Positions 44,471 to 47,767 of a stretch of 47,767 bases of DNA are shown piece after piece. The translations under genes were made by a program, and so were the position numbers. This DNA is from an uncultured Pseudomonadota bacterium. GTDB taxonomy: Bacteria; Pseudomonadota; Alphaproteobacteria; RF32; CAG-239. The notes beneath the pieces are model-generated. The model did no database searches. It was not told the DNA's origin and saw only the letters and a program-made list of their open reading frames with translations. The stretch is taken from the NCBI GenBank assembly GCA_949292375.1, contig CASEZG010000011.1, positions 1 to 47,767 on the forward strand, read 5' to 3'. How positions within the stretch are numbered: the stretch's first letter is position 1; every line of letters starts with the position of its first letter.

Positions 44471-46261
44471 TTATCGCAACAAGCACTGCACCCTATCTGC
44501 ACGGAGTTTATTGCAGATAGCCATAAAGCCTCCGTTTTCGGAATGCAAGACCAACCGATAAAACACCTGACCATCAACTCTTGCCCGAATAACTTCCGGT
44601 GTTTTTTGTTTGAACTCAGGGTAGAGCTCCTGCAGCATCTTCCATTCCATATCAGCATTTTTGCGTTCTACATAAGACCCAAGCTGCATAACCTTCTTTT
44701 TATCATAAAGCGGATTCGTATAAGGCGCAAAAATATCATCATCTACCGCAACAGATACATTTTTCGGCGAGGAAACGGTTTTGCTTGCCGGCTTATTTTC
44801 CATCAGCTCTTCTAACCAGTTTTCTTTTTTAGCCCAGTTGTTGCTGATTTTCTCTTCATAGGCCTCTTCTTCGGGAATCCCCGCCAACATCTCGACCATA
44901 TCTTTATTAAAAGCCGCACGCAAATCTATCACAATATCCTTATCGCTGTTTTTGAGCAAAGCTTTCGTAAAAGGAGAAAATCCGGCATAAAAATACAAAG
45001 CTCTCAAAGACAAAGCCTTCTCCGCCAAAATTTGGCTCTGCTCGTTTTCCAAATTTAAGAGCTTAATTTTATCGTTAAGCAAATTAAGCGCGTCTTCATA
45101 ACCAAGCCTGCGATATTCTCTTTGTTTAACATTTTTTTTCAAATCAGCAACCTGTTTAGAAATCAGAGCATAATCAATCTCACTCAACCGCACCAAATTA
45201 TACGCTACCTCTATCTGCGTAAACACGGCTATTCCCATCTCGTCAAAAGCCTGCACGCGCAAACTATTTTTATCAGCTTCTTTGGCTGCCTTATAGGCCT
45301 CTGTTTTTTCGACCAATTTCAGAGCTTGCGTATAAGCTCTTTTTTCCAAATTTTCGGCATAAACTTCATCTTCCACATCATAGCCGTTAATATTCAGCCT
45401 TTCCACTTCCGGATAACGCTTCAAAAGATTATATTCAACCTCCTTGAATCTGTATGTGCGCGCCAATTCTTTGGCAATATTAAACTCTGCACGATTATGG
45501 AAGGCCGAGCGTTGGAACATCTGAACGGTCAGCTTTTTATCCAAATCCTCCAATTCATAAAAAGTCCGCCCCTCAAGCTTCAAATCTTTTTCTTCAGCCC
45601 TTATCAAATGGGCATATTCCGCCACAGCCAAAGCCTGTGTTTCATACATTTCCTTCAGCTTTAACAAAGCCACTTCCAAACCTTTTTTATACGAAAGTTC
45701 TGCTTCGGTAAGTCTACCTGTTCTTTCCTCTTTTGCTTTGATATCATTAAGTTTTTTTTGCTCTTTATCCATAAGACGCTTAATCTCTTTAAGCTGTTTT
45801 TCGCCAAAGAGCGCGTTTTTATGAGCCTTAATGGAAGCTAAAGCCAAATTTTGTGAAGTTTTGGCAAAAACATTTGCATCAATAAACCCTCTGTCTCCGC
45901 TCAAGTTTACCAAAGCATAAAACACGGCATAATCCAAAGCGCGCAAACTGTCATACAACGGATTATTCCGCGCACTTTTAACATTCATCATATTTTGGAT
46001 AATATTTTGGGGAGACATTCCCTGCTTGGATTCGAATAATTTTTTACTTGTTTCTTTTGCCGCCACATCGACATTATACTTCACACCGCGAGCCATAGAA
46101 CCGTATACGTCGAGTTTTCCGCGTATTGGCTCGGGTTCTCTGGCAAAAACCAGTTCTTCGACCTCAATTTTTCTGTTTGTTTCCTTCTTTTCGGAAGAAG
46201 CGCAACCTGCAATCAAAGCCAAAACAGACAACATACAAGTAACATTTACAAACTTATTCAT
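44471..46261 (-). CDS. Lipoprotein with TolC-like coiled coils and C-terminal SPOR domain
   Basis: A 596-residue exported lipoprotein. The lipobox LALIAGC puts the modified cysteine at residue 20. The long middle part is helical and has the repeated hairpin pattern of TolC-family outer-membrane factors (NPLYDSLRALDYAVFYALVNLSG, LSYKKGLEVALLKLKEMYETQALAVAEY), but no clear beta-barrel. The last 70 residues (VMQLGSYVERKNADMEWKML through GQVFYRLVL to CLLR) form a SPOR domain, which binds denuded peptidoglycan. I chose the ATG at 46261, with GGGG upstream, over a longer frame lacking a signal peptide. First gene of the three-gene operon. Confidence 0.8.
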   Translation of the reverse strand: MNKFVNVTCMLSVLALIAGCASSEKKETNRKIEVEELVFAREPEPIRGKLDVYGSMARGVKYNVDVAAKETSKKLFESKQGMSPQNIIQNMMNVKSARNNPLYDSLRALDYAVFYALVNLSGDRGFIDANVFAKTSQNLALASIKAHKNALFGEKQLKEIKRLMDKEQKKLNDIKAKEERTGRLTEAELSYKKGLEVALLKLKEMYETQALAVAEYAHLIRAEEKDLKLEGRTFYELEDLDKKLTVQMFQRSAFHNRAEFNIAKELARTYRFKEVEYNLLKRYPEVERLNINGYDVEDEVYAENLEKRAYTQALKLVEKTEAYKAAKEADKNSLRVQAFDEMGIAVFTQIEVAYNLVRLSEIDYALISKQVADLKKNVKQREYRRLGYEDALNLLNDKIKLLNLENEQSQILAEKALSLRALYFYAGFSPFTKALLKNSDKDIVIDLRAAFNKDMVEMLAGIPEEEAYEEKISNNWAKKENWLEELMENKPASKTVSSPKNVSVAVDDDIFAPYTNPLYDKKKVMQLGSYVERKNADMEWKMLQELYPEFKQKTPEVIRARVDGQVFYRLVLHSENGGFMAICNKLRADRVQCLLR

Positions 46262-46405
46262 AGGCAAACCCCGCGGAATCCAACAATTTTCAAGCAAATA
46301 ATATTCTGTAACAAAATGTAACAACTTGTTAAAAGCTTTTTACCAATATTTTTGCTATAAGTAAACTAAATTTAAGCAGCATTTTAATTTTAGAGGTAAA
46401 AAACC

Positions 46406-47422
46406 ATGACTAAAAACATCAAAGTAGCCGTCATCGGTGCAGGCATGATGGGTAAAAACCATATGAAAACCTACAAAGGTTTAAACGGCGTTGAATTGGT
46501 CGGTGTTTACGATATTTTCCCGGAAGCCGCCAAAGCTGCGGCCGAAACTTTCGGCATAAAAGCCTTTTCTTCTATGGAAGAAGTTGCCAAAAATGTTGAT
46601 GCCGTTAGCGTTGTTACCACATCTGTAACTCACGCCGATGTTGGTGAATTTTTCTTAAACAAAGGCATCCATTGCATGATGGAAAAACCGCTTGCCTGCA
46701 CGGAAGAGGAATGCCAACGTCTGATTAACGCCGCTGAAAAGAACAATGTTGTTTTATTGGTTGGCCACATTGAACGCTTTAACCCTGCTGTTGAGCAAAT
46801 GGGCAAACTTTTATCAGATACCTCTAAGATTCGTTCATTAACGGCACAAAGAATGTCTGCCGCCAGCGGCCGTATTACTGACGTTGATGTTTCTATGGAC
46901 TTAATGATTCATGATGTTGAGGTTATTCAGTCTTTGGTAAAATCTCCTGTTGTTAACATTCAAGCAGCTTCGGTCAAAACCAAAGAAAGCCCGATGGGTA
47001 AAGACTATATCACGGCTTTGTTGGAATTTGAAAACGGCGCAACCGCAAACATCACCGCCAGCCGCATCACCCAAGCTCGCGTTCGTACCCTAACGGTTAC
47101 AACCGACACCAACTACATTGATATGGACTTCATCAACCAAAGTATTAACGTACATTCACAAGGCCGTATGCCTTATGTTAATCCTGAAAGCATTCCTGAA
47201 TGGATGAACTATGGTTTGAAAGGCAGTGTTGAACAGTTGTTTATTCCGACAAACCAACCGCTTTCTGCCGAACTCAGCCACTTCTTAAGCTGTGTCAGAG
47301 GCGAAGCAAAACCCCGCATTACGGGACAAAATGCTTTGGATGCTCTCCGTGTTATCTGGAAGATTCAGGAAAAACTCGGTTTTTTTAACGCTTCCGCCAC
47401 TACTACGGCGGCAGCAGCATAA
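46406..47422 (+). CDS. Gfo/Idh/MocA-family oxidoreductase
   Basis: A 338-residue NAD(P)-dependent dehydrogenase of sugars or cyclitols. The Rossmann motif GAGMMG (residues 11-16) is at the N-terminus, MEKPLA carries the catalytic-type lysine of the family, and VGHIERFNPAV and DLMIHDVEVI are the other core blocks, the last holding the proton-donor histidine. The tail is alanine-rich. GAGG precedes the ATG. It is divergent from the SPOR-lipoprotein operon and upstream of truA, with a terminator between them. The exact substrate is not evident. Confidence 0.9.
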   Translation: MTKNIKVAVIGAGMMGKNHMKTYKGLNGVELVGVYDIFPEAAKAAAETFGIKAFSSMEEVAKNVDAVSVVTTSVTHADVGEFFLNKGIHCMMEKPLACTEEECQRLINAAEKNNVVLLVGHIERFNPAVEQMGKLLSDTSKIRSLTAQRMSAASGRITDVDVSMDLMIHDVEVIQSLVKSPVVNIQAASVKTKESPMGKDYITALLEFENGATANITASRITQARVRTLTVTTDTNYIDMDFINQSINVHSQGRMPYVNPESIPEWMNYGLKGSVEQLFIPTNQPLSAELSHFLSCVRGEAKPRITGQNALDALRVIWKIQEKLGFFNASATTTAAAA

Positions 47423-47449
47423 GCATTGCAAAATAAAACAAAATAGATT

Positions 47450-47483
47450 AGTTTAGGGGGCAAACAAGCCCCTTAAACTTTTT
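47450..47483 (+). terminator. Terminator of the dehydrogenase gene
   Basis: AGTTTAGGGGGC and GCCCCTTAAACT form a long stem with a six-base loop, followed by TTTTT. It ends a dozen bases before the truA start, so truA needs its own promoter or read-through. Confidence 0.7.
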
Positions 47484-47495
47484 AAACAGGACAAA

Positions 47496-47767
47496 ATGCG
47501 CTACAAAATTACCATAGAATATGACGGAACAAATCTGCTTGGCTGGCAAGAACAACTTGACGGCCCTTCGGTACAGGACTATCTGCAAAGAGCCTTGGAA
47601 TGTTTTACGCCTGTTTTGGAAGAAGATATTGCTGAATATGAAGATGCCTCCCACGCAGCGTACATAGTCGTACGTGAGGAGGCGAGCACCCAAGATCCCC
47701 TCCAGAAGTCCAATACAACTCTATCTGACAACGATTTTAGTGAGGCTTATGGTGGTGCTTCCACGGA
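47496..47767 (+). CDS. truA: tRNA pseudouridine synthase TruA, partial, with in-frame palindromic insertion
   Basis: Start of TruA, which makes pseudouridine at positions 38-40 of tRNAs. The first residues, MRYKITIEYDGTNLLGWQEQ, then GPSVQDYLQRALECF, are unmistakable; CAGGACAAA precedes the ATG. The catalytic GRTDAGVHA motif normally follows around residue 50. Here, by residue 90 at the window edge, it has not appeared. Instead the frame runs through ASHAAYIVVREEAST, encoded by the third copy of the palindromic element, and an acidic stretch. The frame stays open. The gene continues outside the window. Confidence 0.85.
   Translation, partial: MRYKITIEYDGTNLLGWQEQLDGPSVQDYLQRALECFTPVLEEDIAEYEDASHAAYIVVREEASTQDPLQKSNTTLSDNDFSEAYGGAST
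47646..47683. repeat. Palindromic element core, copy C, inside truA
   Basis: The 27-base core at 47654-47680 (CGCAGCGTACAT, four variable bases, GTACGTGAGGA) matches copies A and B except in the loop. Its flanks GCCTCC and GGAGGC pair with each other but differ from the flanks of A and B. It is read in frame as part of TruA. Confidence 0.75.

Noticed and set aside
47448..47693. An 81-codon minus-strand frame at the right edge
   Set aside because: Antisense to truA, whose N-terminus is unmistakable, and it runs across the terminator stem.

Overview
The window looks like a stretch of chromosome from an AT-rich alphaproteobacterium. Pointers to that class are an ATP12-type F1-ATPase chaperone, DUF2336 and DUF2333 proteins, a NifU-domain scaffold with an Nfu N-terminus, and strings of cell-envelope housekeeping genes. 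Short intergenic gaps, frequent stop/start coupling and GGAG-type ribosome binding sites are typical of a compact genome. I infer an uncultured, possibly host-associated lineage; the sequence does not name the species. I see no complete insertion sequence, prophage, CRISPR array or rRNA.

Layout. 1-3552: tRNA-Ser(CGA), tRNA-Gly(GCC), a minus-strand dgt / ASCH / nitroreductase operon and a TM2 protein. 3655-5610: groES-groEL. 5808-6718: an orphan two-gene plus-strand unit of unknown function. 6943-10331 (minus): an ion channel, a prepilin peptidase and htpG. 10498-13863 (plus): ferredoxin, a PfkB/adenosine kinase-like enzyme and typA. 14522-22351 (plus): murJ, DUF2333, NifU-type scaffold, Bax-like glucosaminidase, DUF2336, GAF/HD-GYP phosphodiesterase and a glyoxalase II-like hydrolase. 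22421-23971: an unusual three-module, lysine-rich protein. 24057-31815 (minus): the rod-shape cluster mreB-mreC-mreD-mrdA-rodA, then miaA and ddl. 31889-34070 (plus): DUF3108 and a U32/TrhP-type protein. 34261-40808 (minus): a small membrane protein, then rluC-asmA-ATP12-acyP, a small L12-N-like protein, crcB and rarA. 40892-46261 (minus): a SPOR lipoprotein with TolC-like helices, a pentapeptide-repeat protein and a VirD4/TraG-like coupling ATPase. 46406 to the end (plus): a Gfo/Idh/MocA dehydrogenase and the start of truA.

Non-coding structure is the second theme. A palindromic element with a 27-bp core occurs three times: twice between convergent genes, and once in frame inside truA, like the in-gene palindromic elements known from Rickettsia. 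A 127-bp unit is tandemly repeated between miaA and ddl. A chain of five hairpins follows the U32 gene. An inverted, decayed copy of the tRNA-Gly 3' end lies just past its terminator. A terminator-like hairpin separates mreB from mreCD.

The best candidates for an undescribed system are the three-gene secretion-like operon at 40892-46261 (coupling ATPase, pentapeptide protein and envelope lipoprotein, with no relaxase or other type IV genes in view), the palindromic element family, and the modular protein at 22421-23971.
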